This document shows positions 1 to 11,451 of a stretch of 64,000 nucleotides of DNA, one piece after another. Within the stretch, counting starts at the first letter, position 1. The number at the start of each line of letters is the position of its first letter. The stretch spans positions 241,704,833 through 241,768,832 of the forward strand of contig CM054060.1 of assembly GCA_028641055.1 (NCBI GenBank). The letters run 5' to 3'. Below the pieces are notes generated by a model. That model did not search any database. It had not been told where the DNA came from and worked only from the letters and a program-made list of their open reading frames with translations. The position numbers were made by a program, and so were the translations under genes. Source of the DNA: Alopecurus myosuroides. Its lineage: Eukaryota > Streptophyta > Magnoliopsida > Poales > Poaceae.

Positions 1-1164
1 ACTATGTTTATGATAAATTAAGTTCAAGTTAATTCTAAAATTATCCCATGAACTCCCACTCAAAAACAACATCCCTCTTAGTTGTCTTTAGTGATTACAC
101 GAACCAAATTCACTACACCGAAACCGATCATCACGTGAGACGGTGTAGTTGCAAAGGCGAACATCAATATGTTCATCATATCATTCATATGACTCATGCT
201 TTACCTTTCGGTTACGTGTTCCGAGGCCATGTCTGTACATGCTAGGCTCGCCAAGTAGAACCATTGTATTGCATGTGTTTCAAGGCCATGTCTGTACATG
301 CTAGGCTTGAAAACACCCGTTGTATGCGAACGTTGAGTCTATCACACCCGATCATCACGTGGTGTCTCGAAACGACGAACTTTCTTAACGGTGCATACTT
401 AAGGAAGAACACATTATTATCTTGATATTAAGTGAGAGGGATCATCTTATAATGCTACCGTCGCGATCTAAGCAAAATAAGATGCATAAAAGGATAAACA
501 TCACATGCATGGATAATGTGATATGATATGGTCCTTCTTGCACTTGATCTCCATCTTGTGCATCATGGTATGATCTCCATCATTCCACCGGCGTGGCACC
601 AAGGTCCGTGGCACCTCCATCTTGATTGTCCATTACAACATATCACATGGATATGACATACAGCACGCAGGCCATAAAATAAGACAACCATATGGCTCCA
701 GCCGGTATGTCAATAATTTACAAAAGATATCATCTCATACATAACGTTTGTAACATTGACCATATCACATCACATGCCCTGCAAAAATAAGTTAGACGCC
801 TCTAATTTATTTTTGCATATTTTACATGGCTTTGGGCTTACGAGGATAGAACCGTTCATATCTACGTACAAGAACCACAACATTGATAAAACATATTTTT
901 GAACAATCCTTTGTAGATTATATCTTAACTATAGTAGGAGAAACCGACACCCGCAAGCCACTTATGCAATTCAAGTTGCATGTCAGTTGTGGAACAAGTC
1001 TCATGTACGTGGACATGTAAAGTTAGTCCGGGCCGCTTCATCCTACTATGCCACTAAGATCATAAAATACTCAAAGAGACAAAACCATGATCATCAACGC
1101 CCACATACTCCTATGTGTTCTACCCGTACAATTCATCTACGCATAGATCCGGCTCTGATACCAC
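1..1164 (-). mobile_element. Partial internal leader of a BARE/Angela-like copia retrotransposon
   Basis: This is the untranslated leader directly downstream (minus strand) of the LTR at 1165-2821, and it runs off the left edge. No gag or pol reading frame is visible. A short motif containing CATGTCTGTACATGCTAGGCT occurs twice near 225-310, as in the leaders of Triticeae copia elements. The assignment rests on the adjoining primer-binding site and LTR. Confidence 0.75.
1151..1163 (-). other. Primer-binding site (initiator tRNA-Met type)
   Basis: The minus strand reads TGGTATCAGAGCC one base after the LTR end. This is the standard copia primer site complementary to initiator tRNA-Met. It fixes the element's orientation as minus. 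Confidence 0.9.
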
Positions 1165-2821
1165 TGAAGGGGAACGTAGCATAGAAAACAAAAAAAATTC
1201 CTACACGCGATAAACCCAAATGGCCAAGATCTAATCTATGAGATGAAAGGCAACGGGGAGAAAGAGAGTCTTGAGATAACATACCCTCGAAGACTCAAAG
1301 TGGTACGAGAAAAGATCTCGTGGTTGGCGTAGTCGTTCTCACGCCGATCCCGAGCGAGAAGAAGAGCACCGCAATCCGGCGGTGCCTCCGTAATCGGTCA
1401 CACGTTCAGCTCGATGAAGACTTCCGTTCCCTCGTTCCAGCGGGTTGCGGAAGTAGAAGATCCCTCCGGAATTCCAGCAGCACGACGGCGTGGTGGTGGT
1501 GAAGAATCCCACGGTCAGGGCTTCGCCAAGCCGGAGACCATGGAATGGAGCAGCGGATGGAAGGGAAAATGTGTGAGCAAGTGTGTGTAGAAGAGAGAGC
1601 CCTCACCCTCCTTTTATAGGGGAGGGGGAGGCAGCCCAAGGGGGGGTGCGGCCAGCCATGGGTGCCCCCACCCCTTCCTCTCTTCATGTGAGTGGAAGCT
1701 CCACTCAAACCCACTCAAAAATCCCTTAATTTCCCACTTGGAAAATCCAAAGGTTTTTCTTTAATAAATAAATAAAACATTTTTATTTCTCTATTTATAT
1801 TTGTTAATTCCATTAACAAACATTTGCATGCAGCACCTCGAACCATTTGTTAATTCTATGAACAACCGTTCGACGAAAAACCCCTTGAACTATTTCAATT
1901 TTCCCCGAAACAATTCCGGAGCTGCCCAAAATATTCTTCGGTATTCCGTATCCTCTCTAAACGCTTCATCGAACCTTAAGTGTGTCTCCCTACGGTTCGT
2001 GAATATTATAGACATGATCGAGACTCCTCTCCGATCAATAATCAACAGCGGGGTCTGGAAAACCGTGATGACTCCTATATATTCAACGATGACTCTCGTG
2101 ATCGTGTGAACCTTTCAACGTCGTAACGATTTCCCTTTGTCTCGCGATATATTATTTGTCCGAGATCCGATCATCGGTATCCACTATACCTTGTTCGATC
2201 TCGTTATCCGACAAGTACTCTTTTCTCGTTCCCGTGATATAACATCCTAGTGATCAAATCACTTGCTTGCAAGCGGTGTCGATGTGATATCACCGAGAGG
2301 GCCCTGAGTATATCTATCCGTCATATTGGATGGACAAATCCCATTCTCGATCCATGAGCTTCAACCAATACTTTCCGAATATCCAATGCCACCTTTATAG
2401 TCACCCTTTTACGGTGTGACGTTTGATGTCATCAAAGTATTCTTTCGGTATTAGTGATTAACATGATCTCATGATCTAAGGAATAATGTTACTCCGAATG
2501 TAAGACATAACAACAAAACTAAATGACTTGATCGTATTGTTATACTTAGTTTAGGGTTTAAGTTCATCATGTCATTCTCCTAATGACATGACCCCGTTAT
2601 CAACAACATCCAATGTTCATGATCAGGAAACCTTGATCATCTGTTTAATCAACGGGCTAGTTAAAAGAGAGGCTTCACTAGGAACGTTGGTTTGTTTATT
2701 AATCACACATGTATCAACGTTTCCGGTTAATACAATTCTAGCATGAGAAATAAACATCTATCATAAACAAGGAATAACATAATAAACACTTTATTATTGC
2801 CTCTCGGGCATATTCCCTTCA
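1165..2821 (-). mobile_element. 5' LTR of a BARE/Angela-like copia retrotransposon
   Basis: The LTR is 1657 bp with ends TGAAGGGGAACG and TATTCCCTTCA on the plus strand, giving TG..CA termini and a short inverted repeat. Read on the minus strand, the start (GGGAATATGCCCGAGAGG) resembles the Triticeae BARE/WIS/Angela LTR start. The primer site lies immediately inside. The element has inserted into the LTR fragment that continues at 2822. Confidence 0.88.
1611..1620 (-). promoter_or_regulatory. LTR TATA box
   Basis: The minus strand reads CCTATAAAAG, followed by a purine-rich stretch, in the middle of the LTR. This is the usual place for the U3 promoter of this family. Confidence 0.6.
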
Positions 2822-4285
2822 TGATCGTTGGGTTGCTAGGGCTCGTATGTCAAATATGCAATTTTACTGAATTATCCCAAAATAGACCCCGGAGGGGCAC
2901 TTCGGACAATTCTGAAAGTGAGTACAAGTTAAAGTTCTCAAATGGGTTTGAAAACATCATAAACAGGTTGCATTTGTCATTTTTGTATATAACTTTTAAT
3001 TTTCTAATTTTATTGAATAAAAACTTATTTTTCTATTTTTTAAAAGAATTAAACAACATTAAATAAATGCTCATTTTTTGAACTTTGCCAAACATATATC
3101 AAAATGATATATTTGGTAGATTACATTTTTATGAAAATTTTGGTACATTCCTTTTATTTTTCTGAGGTATAAAACAAAAGTTATTAAAATACCAATTTTA
3201 TTCCTTTTCTGGAATTTCCTGGATTTATCAAAAAGGGAAAAAATGATGTCACTATGATGTCACTTTGGCATCACATTGCTCTGTTCTTCACAGTTGATTC
3301 CATATTCGATCGAATTAGTGTGTAACTTGAAAATTAAACTACACAACGAGGAAGAGGAGGTCAAGGGGAGTTGAGGGGTGGTGGCGGACGGCCGGATGGT
3401 GGCCGGATTACACGCTGGCGACGAGGTCCGACGGCGGCCCTCGAGGACAGCAAGCTAGAGGAAGATAGGGAGCACGGGGAGGGCACCGGGAAGCTCACCA
3501 TGGCTCGATGGTGCTCGTGGAATGGTCGGTGAAGGCCGGAGAGGAGCGGTGGCGGCGAATCGACAGCGGCAAGGCTCGTCGTCCGCGGGGAAGAAGAGGA
3601 CGGCGCGGCCGACTCCGTTCGTCCCTGCTCACGGCGCCCAGCTTGGAAGCACTAGGAGGTCCAGGCGGAGCCATTGGTGGTGTCCGCTCATCGCGGCGTG
3701 GCCGGAGACGGCGGGAAGGAGGCGGCGGCCAGAGAGGCAGTAGCTAGGGTTTGGGTTCGATCCGAGGAGGAGAAGCAGAGAGAGGGCGCTGCGATAGAGA
3801 GAGAGGAGGACGAGATGCAGACGTCGCCTCCCTATTATCCGCGCGAGTGAAGCAGGCAGGAGGTAGCAACTGCGACGGCGTCGACGAGCTTCCATCCTTC
3901 TGTCACGAGGAAGAAGACGTTAAAAGGGATTTTTATGGATAACCGCATGGAATTTTTGGAAAATACCAAGAGGTCTTTCTCTGTTTTAAAACATGACAGG
4001 AAACCTTTTTAGGGCCTTTTTGCAAACAGAAAAATTGGCAAAAAAAAATAAGATTTGAAAACCTCACAAAATTTCCAACCTCACCATATTTTTCTTTGGT
4101 GAAATTGAATTATTTTCCAATACAAGATTTTGGAAACCAAAATAAGTACTATTTGTGGTATTTTCTCAAAGCATTTAAATTCACAATTTAAATTGTTTCA
4201 AACATGATCTAAATTTTTGTTTTCATGCATGTATGATATGTACACAACACCACACACCCTAATTTAGCAAAACAGGGATGTTACA
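2822..4285 (-). mobile_element. Truncated gypsy-type LTR ending GGGATGTTACA
   Basis: The right end reads GGGATGTTACA, the complement of the common gypsy LTR start TGTAACATCCC. The matching left end is absent because the copia element at 1-2821 inserted here and the rest lies off-window. The 3340-3950 part is GC-rich and the flanks are AT-rich. Open frames in the GC-rich part look like composition effects and match no family I recognise. Confidence 0.55.
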
Positions 4286-5772
4286 CGGACCCTCTTGGAG
4301 TGATTTTCATTATTTCTTGTAATATCATGATTTTAGTTATAATCTTTTAACTTGTGAGTTCTATGTTGCGGGTTTTCTGGCACATCCACCATCCATATTT
4401 GCTAGCCTCTTCGTAGGGATGCAAGGAGACGGGACGTTGGACTTGGCAGACGGGCCGCTCCACCTTTTTTTGGGGGGCTAATTGGAAAACGGTTCGGTTA
4501 ATGATTCATTAGTGCATAACTAAACGGCAAAGCTAGCGGATAGGCCGGTCTCTCTGGCGGTTGTCCGCCTGCATCCCTACCTCTTTGGTACTGTGCATTG
4601 CTCATTCTCAAATTGAGAGTTGGTACAAATTTTGCCAATGCATCCAAATCCCGTGGAAGAACTTTGTTCTTCTACACATAAGAAAAAAATTATATTCCTC
4701 AAAACAGCCACCATACCTACCTACCATGGCATTTCCATAGTCATTCCAAGATATATTTCCATACAACATCCATCCTCGTTATGTTACTTGATGGCATGCT
4801 TCATTGTTATTTTGCATACTGCTACACTGGCAGGAGCATTTAGTTTTATATACACCAGAGATATTTTAGTTTGAGTTATGAGTACTAAAAATATGACGAT
4901 TCATTGTAAAATAGAGTCTTGCCCCTACCAATGAGGTTATATATCAAAAAAAAGAGAAAAAGCTCGAAAAAATAATAAAAAAGAAAGGGAAAACAGAGAG
5001 GGGCGGCATTACAATCATCTATTCCACACTTGTGGTTATTTAGCACCAATACTTTAAGTTTGGAGATAGTTTTCATATAATGACTTGCATAACTATGTGG
5101 GGAACTTTACGTTATAGAACTTCGCTTGTATATTCCAATGATGAGCCTCCTCAAAAGTGCTCTAGGTCTTCGTGAGCAATAAAGTTGGATGCACCCCCAC
5201 TAGTTCCTTTGGAGAGCTTTCATACACTTATATCTCTATGTGCATCCGTTATGTGGCAATCACTACTCCTTGAATAACTTAGATTATAAGACTTACTCTT
5301 GTCTAATGATCACTTTCAGTTGTGTGAGACTTTCTTCCATTGACCTTCCAAACCCCCATAATGTTCTTTTAGCCATAACATGCTGGCGCCAGGGACCAAT
5401 ACAGAACGCTTGCTTTTTTTTGAGTGCACAAATATCTTAATGATTTTTCTACGTGCATATTGTTGTCTCTTGACTTGATCCTAACAGGAGTTATTGTGAG
5501 AGTTTGATTCCTTGGATGATTATATTGTTGTTCTTGAAGCTTAAATCTTTTAGTATTGATTCATTGAAAAGTTTTACTTTGTTTCCTAATGGTTTATACA
5601 TTATTCTATTTGATATCAACTATAAACCATAGCCCTTATTCATTTGATCCTGGTTTACATGCTTTACATTACTATGATGATCAAGTTCATGGTGGTAGCA
5701 TGTCACCTCAGAAATTATTTGTTTTTATCGTTTACCTACTCGAGGACGAGTAGGAACTAAGCTTGGGGATGT
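4286..5772 (+). mobile_element. 3' internal non-coding tail of an Athila-like gypsy element
   Basis: The sequence leads into the LTR at 5773 through a short purine stretch (AAGCTTGGGGATGT at 5759-5772). The stretch before it is the AT-rich untranslated tail typical of Athila-type elements. No pol or envelope-like frame is visible. Its upstream part is cut off by the LTR fragment ending at 4285. Confidence 0.65.
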
Positions 5773-7390
5773 TGATACGTCAAAAACGTATCCATAATTT
5801 CTGATGTTCCATTTTGTTTTCGTACTATATGCTACATGTTTCCTATACACTTTATGCCATTTTATCGATTTTCTGGGACTAAACTATTGAAAAGATGCCA
5901 CAGAGCCAGTTCTTGTTTTCTGCTGTTTTTTATTTCAGAAAAGTTGTTCTGGAAATATTCTCGGAATTGGACGATTCGAAAACCAGATTTCTTACAAATC
6001 TGTCACGCACACGGAGTCCAGAGGGGGCCGCATGGACCCCACACCATAGGGCGGCATGGCCCCCCTCTAGCCCCGCCCAGGGGTGGTGTGTCCCCCTGGC
6101 CACCCACCGACGTTGCCCTCTTGCCTACTTAAGCCTCTTCTCGAGTTAACCCTAAACACTCGAGCCTTTTCACCAAAAACATCCGCAGCCGCCATCGTTG
6201 TCAACCCTAGTTCGGGAGGGTTCTGGAGCTCTTCCTGGCACCCTGCCGAGAGGGGAATTTATCATCGGAGGGCTTTACACCACAATGCCCGCCTTTGGAA
6301 TGATACGTGAGTACTTCATCCTTGGATTACGGGTACATAGCAGTAGCTAGATGGTTGTTCTCTCCTCTTTATGCTTCATGTTTAGATCTTGTGAGCTCCT
6401 AACATGATCAAGATCATCTAATTGTAATGCTACATGTTATGTTTTTTGGGATCCGATGAATATTGAATTCTATGTCCAATGATTATCAATCTAATATGTT
6501 TTATTCATGTGTATGTTATTTATGATCTTGCATGCTCTCTGTTGTTAGTAGATGCTCTAGCCAAGTAGATGCTAGTAACTCCAAGAGGCGGTATTTATGC
6601 TCGATAGTGGGTTCATGCCTCCCTTTTACTCACGCTCGAGTGACAAAAACGTAACGGGCGGGGGATGTGCTATTTCCGTTAGGGAGAAAACAACGATGTT
6701 TACATTGTTTACATTACACACTTTGCTTAATGCGATTATCCGTTGCCTGCAACTTAATACCCAAGGTTTGCTCGGTTGACATTCTTAGGGTGGATTATTA
6801 GTCATAGATGTAGTTGGATAACGGTCTATGAATCTTGTTGTAGTGCCCACATGAATCACATAGTATTCATCATGTCACGCATATGCACTACGGTGCAGCC
6901 TTTAAATTTGTCAATTGCCCAGCCGTAATTTGTTTACCCAACATGCTATCTATCTGTTTTGGAGCGACACCACTAGTGAACTGTGGACCCAGTCCATTTC
7001 CTTTATACTCATAATACAACCAATGCAATCACTATTTTCATACTATTACAATTGTTTTCCTACTGCCATCAAAGTTCTCTTTTCATCTACTGCAAAAAAG
7101 TACTGTTTTCCACACCATACGTTTAACCTCTTTGTTTTCAACAAAACCGGTGAGATTGGCAACCTCACTGCTTCGTTGGGTCAAACTGATTTGATTGAGT
7201 TGTGTAGGTTCCACATTGCTGCTAAACCTTTAGTGCACCCAGCCAACATCAGGTGCATCAACCTTCAGAAGTGATTTCTTTATCCTACTTGTCGATTCAA
7301 CCTTGGTTTCTTTCTGAGGGAAAACTTGATGATGCACTCCTCACACCTTACACTTGGGGCCTCCAAATGAGTGCAAGCTCTCCACCGTCA
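5773..7390 (+). mobile_element. 3' LTR of the Athila-like gypsy element
   Basis: The LTR starts TGATACGTCAAAAACG and ends CTCCACCGTCA (1618 bp). It aligns along its whole length with the solo LTR at 19638-21242, which defines both ends. The opening TGATACGTC and the closing stretch around TGGTTTCTTTCTGAGGG are characteristic of abundant Triticeae gypsy LTRs. Confidence 0.85.
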
Positions 7391-7484
7391 CGCTCCCACT
7401 TGAACCGTTCGAGCCAGCATCCCAAGTTGTGTTGATCGTCGTCATTCTTGCGTATGCGACGATCTGTTGGTATCATCCAGCTGC
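7391..7484. mobile_element. Short host-side fragment between two elements, possibly copia LTR relic
   Basis: This fragment lies between the Athila-like LTR and the element at 7485. Its last five bases (GCTGC) pair with GTTGC after 17864, so it should be contiguous with the worn copia-like LTR that resumes at 17870. The family call is weak. Confidence 0.35.
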
Positions 7485-7828
7485 TGATGTAGCCCACCGT
7501 ATTCAACCAAGCACAACATCGATACACAACAAGGTGAACTCACTCCTATCTCCGTATGTTTCCGGTGACTTGGTGAACGGTGCTCTACCTCATGAAATAC
7601 CCCTCTACATGCATAGGTGGGATCACACCATGGAGACCCAAGACGGTGACCAAGATGCTCAAGAACATATCCAAGAAGGTGCACATGAAGCTAGGAAGGA
7701 AGTGGGTGAAGACGGCGTCAAGATCGGAGGTCCGAGGAGGGAGAACGGAGGGAAACGGGGTCTCCCGGCCTCACCCCCCGGCCAGGCCGGCCTCCCCTGG
7801 CCTCAGGCTGGCCTCCTCCTCCCACCCT

Positions 7829-7962
7829 GGCCTCAGGCCGGCCACGAGCCCGAGGGAGCCGGCCTCCCACCCTGGCCTCAGGCTGGCCACCAGCCCGAGG
7901 GCTCCGGCCTCCACCCCGGCCTCAGGCCGGCTGCCCCAGGCTGGGCGCCTGCCTCCCACCTC
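7829..7962 (+). repeat. GC-rich 45-bp tandem repeats in U3
   Basis: The motif GGCCTCAGGCYGGCC recurs at 7829, 7874 and 7918, with a related copy near 7797. Spacing is 44-45 bp. The block ends about 80 bp upstream of the TATA box. The 3' LTR retains a rearranged version (17200-17345), so the block is evolving within the family. Confidence 0.75.
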
Positions 7963-8044
7963 GGCCGGCCTCTCGGGCCGAGCTCCCCTGTTTTGTGCAG
8001 AAATGGACCGTTTTGGCACCGTTTCGCCCCACCTTTCCCCCTAG

Positions 8045-8054
8045 GCTATATAAG
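8045..8054 (+). promoter_or_regulatory. LTR TATA box
   Basis: GCTATATAAG lies just downstream of the GC-rich repeats and is preserved in the 3' LTR (17440-17449) and in the related LTR (61369-61378). It probably marks the U3/R boundary about 30 bp downstream. Confidence 0.75.
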
Positions 8055-8469
8055 GGACTCCGGTGGCTAGTTCTAGGGTGAGAGTTGACTTTGAGATAGA
8101 ATTGAGCTTGTTGCTCCTCCTCCCATGTGGAGAACCTCCCCCATGGGATCCATGGCTACTCCATAGATTCATCTATCAGATTGTATCAAGATCTCTCCAA
8201 GGAGCTACTCTTTCACCTTGTGATTCTAGTAGTGCTTGTCAACCTTCCCCTTGTGGCTTCTGTTGGATCGGTGGACCGGCCGGTGAGAGGAATCGGTTTC
8301 AATTAGAGTGTTGTTGACTTGGGTTCGCGATCCCTTGTAGGCTTCACGAGTTATCTTCCCCTTTTTGTGTGTGTGAGTTCATCGTGTTCTTCGCGTTCTT
8401 CGTGTGTTCTTCGTGCGTTCTTGTCGATTCGTGAAGATCGGGCCAACTTAGAGGTCAACACCTATATCA

Positions 8470-8484
8470 TCTGGTATCCAGAGC
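8470..8484 (+). other. Primer-binding site
   Basis: TCTGGTATCCAGAGC follows the LTR end directly and is identical in the related element (61842-61856). It resembles the tRNA-Met site TGGTATCAGAGC with one inserted base. Confidence 0.75.
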
Positions 8485-9708
8485 AAGATTGACACGGATC
8501 CGACACCCGCACCCCTCCCCACCCACCAATTTTTCTTCTATCCACCATAAATTCAAAATTTTGACCAAAAATAGCCAAAAAGGATTTCGACCGATCTCTC
8601 GATTTGTTGAGTTTTTCGTGGTTTTGATTCATAGATTTGTTGCCAAAGACCATTCCCCACCTTTCTATTCAGCCACATTTCTCGAATTTGTCCAAAATTT
8701 TTCTTGATTTGAGAGGAATTTCGAAATTGAGCAAAATCACAGAAAATTCCTGCTTTTCGATTCTTGGACAGATTTTTTATCTTCTTTTTCTTTGTCGTGG
8801 TTTCTCCGATTTGAGTGAGGCAAGTTCCTACGCGTCGCCATCGACATCACCTACGCATCTACATCAACGGATCCACACGACATCGACATCCATCGGCCAC
8901 AAGCCCGAGATCATCCACCGCATAGGTATAACTTGCTTCCGCTTGAACTACCCCATTCCTTTGTGTACCTTACCTACTTGGACTAGTTCTTTACACCGCT
9001 TGGCATCACATTGTGGCACCGAGAGTGCGAGTTTTGCGCTTGTGAGAGAATAGCTTCGAGTAGGCATTGGCATTTGGGAATTATCTCTACATCATCATCA
9101 AAAAAAAAAGAGCAAGGAGAAAGAGCAAGAAGTAAAAAGATCCAAAAGAAGCATAAGATCGATGCCAATTGTTATCATTTGTAGGAACATTTAGCTTCGA
9201 GTTGCAAGAGAGAAGAGAGTGACCGGTCGCCATGTTGCGAATCTTGTTGCCTCTAATTAATTGTGGTTTGAGCTAGTGTCCTCCTTGCGTTGGTGTGGCA
9301 TTGAGCTTAGTCTTCGATAGGTACATTTCGTCTCCGCTCGTCCATTGGACGCACTAACCCCATTTATCATTTGTGTGTGTGTTTTTTTTTTAGTTTCCAC
9401 CATATCATTTTTCCTCCACTAGGTTTGGTTTTCGTGCTAACTTTTCTTTGATTCTTCTCCACGTTTTACAACATACTTTTCTTTGGATTTGTCGTTTTCT
9501 CGCCACTTTTTTAACCCATTGCCATCCACCCATAAGCCATGTGTGTTTTGGAGCGTGTTTTTGGGATCTTTCGAACTCAAGTCACTTCATTTTTTTTGTT
9601 ATCGGTTTCTCTTGGCATGGTCCACTATTTTCCAATATTTGCTAAAAGGTGAGGTTTGATCTCTTAGGTCTTCACACTCTATATATACACTTGTGGTTGT
9701 GAGTAACC
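8485..9708 (+). other. Untranslated leader of the non-autonomous element
   Basis: The leader aligns in patches with 61857-63024, for example around 8830-8930 (CATCGACATCCA) and the CTTGCTTCCGCTTGAAC block. It contains no convincing coding frame. Both leaders end at an ATG at the equivalent position. Confidence 0.7.
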
Positions 9709-10365
9709 ATGTGTAGCGAGAGCGGATCATATGGAGGCCATGATGACCATGACGAGTCCATGATGGACCACTACGACTACAACGAGCTAGACATGGACCT
9801 CCACTCCGACGAGCACGACATTGTGGATGACCACTACGAGCATGACATGGTGGATCACCACCACTACTACGACCACGACGTCGAGCTCTACACCAACTAC
9901 TCCTCCCCAACCATCATCGACATGGAGGAGCACCACACCAACCACGACAACTTCAAATCCATGAGCTCCACCGACATGAACTTCTACTACAACGACGACA
10001 CCGCAAGCTTGGATGACGAGATGGAGCCGTGCTACACCGACACCGCATCCACAAGCATGGCGGATTACTACACCGACAATGACTCCGACATGGACGAGCT
10101 CACCTACAAGCATTTCCTCTCCAAGCTTCGATGGCCAATACATCACATGTACGATGGTTTATGCTCAAGACGAAGGAACTTCAAGGAGAATGCCAAGGCC
10201 AAGACAAGACAACTACCTTCAACCTCAAGATGGTGCAACGACAAGAAATCCGACAGGTTGGCAACGTCAAGATTGTCTCCTTCAACATCAAGACGGCGCC
10301 ACAAGAAGGACATCATCGAGGCCCCATCAAGGGGAGAAGGCCAAGAGGCCAACGCATCCAAATGA
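9709..10365 (+). CDS. Asp/His/Tyr-rich ORF at the gag position (218 codons)
   Basis: This ATG-started frame occupies the position where the relative at 63025 starts its gag. The first 130 residues are dominated by Asp, His, Tyr, Met and Glu (runs such as DHHHYYDHD). The last 80 residues are basic, with Ser/Thr/Arg-rich repeats. No known domain is visible. The acidic, histidine-rich part could be a low-complexity expansion of the family's gag N-terminus, which is also His/Gln/Pro-rich. Whether it is translated is unknown. The frame closes just before the stretch that clearly resembles gag (10390 onward). Confidence 0.5.
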   Translation: MCSESGSYGGHDDHDESMMDHYDYNELDMDLHSDEHDIVDDHYEHDMVDHHHYYDHDVELYTNYSSPTIIDMEEHHTNHDNFKSMSSTDMNFYYNDDTASLDDEMEPCYTDTASTSMADYYTDNDSDMDELTYKHFLSKLRWPIHHMYDGLCSRRRNFKENAKAKTRQLPSTSRWCNDKKSDRLATSRLSPSTSRRRHKKDIIEAPSRGEGQEANASK

Positions 10366-10389
10366 CTTTCGAGTCATCCCACACATGAA

Positions 10390-11445
10390 GTGCGGGAACG
10401 CCGCAAGCTCCATCGTCAACAAACTTCGAACCATCATCACCAAGCTCATCACCAAGGCCGTCGCCATGATCATCACCGCCATATGGAAGAGAGTGGTACA
10501 CCCACCTCACCGCATCTTCCACCACAAGTTCCGCGACGACATTGGTTTGAGCATCGCTCGCCATCACCACTACCTCGACCTCGACACCGACAAGGCCGTG
10601 GTGACCCTCTTCAAGATCACCCTCTACGACCTGATATTCTTCATCACCCACCTTCTCCAAGCTCGACTCTTGACTATGGTCTACATGGCTTCGTGGATGG
10701 TGCTCGCCCACATTCAAGGCTTCCAAGGAAAAATGTGTGTCACCACCACAATGACCACCAAGACCAAGGCCATTATCAAGAAGGTGCCCTCGACATGGCT
10801 TCTAGTGAATTCCTCCCACAACTCCACCACAATGACCACCGGCGCGATCCTCTCCATCATGACCGCCATCGCCAAACCAATGAGGATGCCCCACATGAGT
10901 TTTCTCTACCCATCTATGATGATTACCCACATGAGAGACTTCCGCAACGCCAAGCAAGTGAGAATGCTCCGTATGGCTTGTCTTTCCCCATCTTTGAGGG
11001 AGCGTCCACTTCGACATCAACCAAGTGGGATTGCTATATTTGCTACTTCACTTCCCATCTTTGATGAGGACCCCTATGAGCTCCACCTTCGACAACAGCC
11101 AAGTGGGCATGCTACAAGTGATATCTCACTTCCTCTCTTTGATGAAGACCCCAATGAGCGCCCACTTTGACCTCAACTAGGCGCGGATGCTACCCATGAT
11201 CTCTCATTCCCCTGGTTTGACGAGGAACCTCTTGAGTGACCACGTCACCAACAAGCAAGTGAAGATGCTCCAAGTGACCTCTCACTTCCTATTTTTGATG
11301 ATGACCCACATGAGCGACCTCGCCAACAACAAGCAAATGGAGTTGCTATCCATGATTCTTCTCCTACCATATTGGATGAAGCACCGCATCACCTTGAACA
11401 AGGATTCCCATTGCATCATCAAGGCCATCAAGACAACAGCTTGAG
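10390..11445 (+). pseudogene. Degenerate gag N-terminal region
   Basis: The frame from 10390 shares blocks with the intact gag at 63025, including RHRQGRGDPLQ and NDHRR..HHDRHRQ.NED. The matching frame changes near 11000, where one repeat unit is 11 bp short. It then carries in-frame stops around 11168 and 11237. Similarity ends near 11440, at the point where the relative starts its core gag domain (after MSALRF); that core is missing here. Confidence 0.7.
10903..11437 (+). repeat. 78-bp in-frame tandem repeat (26-residue period)
   Basis: Units start at 10903, 10981, 11048, 11126, 11204, 11282 and 11360. All are 78 bp except the second (67 bp). The encoded unit is close to SLPIFDEDPHERPRQQQAS plus seven residues. 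The related gag at 63025 has a single similar stretch (PPVYDEDPHER), so the repeat expanded in this element. Confidence 0.88.
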
Positions 11446-11451
11446 CGCCCT

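Larger units (their letters stand above)
7485..8469 (+). mobile_element. 5' LTR (985 bp)
   Basis: Begins TGATGTAGCCCACC and ends CACCTATATCA. The 3' copy starts TGATGTATCCC after the purine tract and ends identically. The 5' portion encodes an open frame resembling the C-terminus of a gypsy polyprotein. A GC-rich repeat block and a TATA box follow. Confidence 0.9.

Noticed and set aside
1320..1714. Open frames inside the copia LTR
   Set aside because: Short, on both strands and without similarity; LTRs of this family are non-coding.
9676..9690. CTATATATACAC as an internal promoter before the ORF at 9709
   Set aside because: It lies in the leader of an LTR element whose LTR already has a TATA box, and the relative at 63025 lacks a comparable site.
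10313..10726. Minus-strand Val/Glu-rich frames opposite the gag-like region (also 9787-10146 and 63236-63595)
   Set aside because: They are antisense shadows of His/Asp-rich codons on the plus strand.
10903..11437. Regular direct repeats that could suggest a CRISPR-like array
   Set aside because: Units are contiguous, 78 bp, coding-phase repeats without spacers, in plant retrotransposon DNA.
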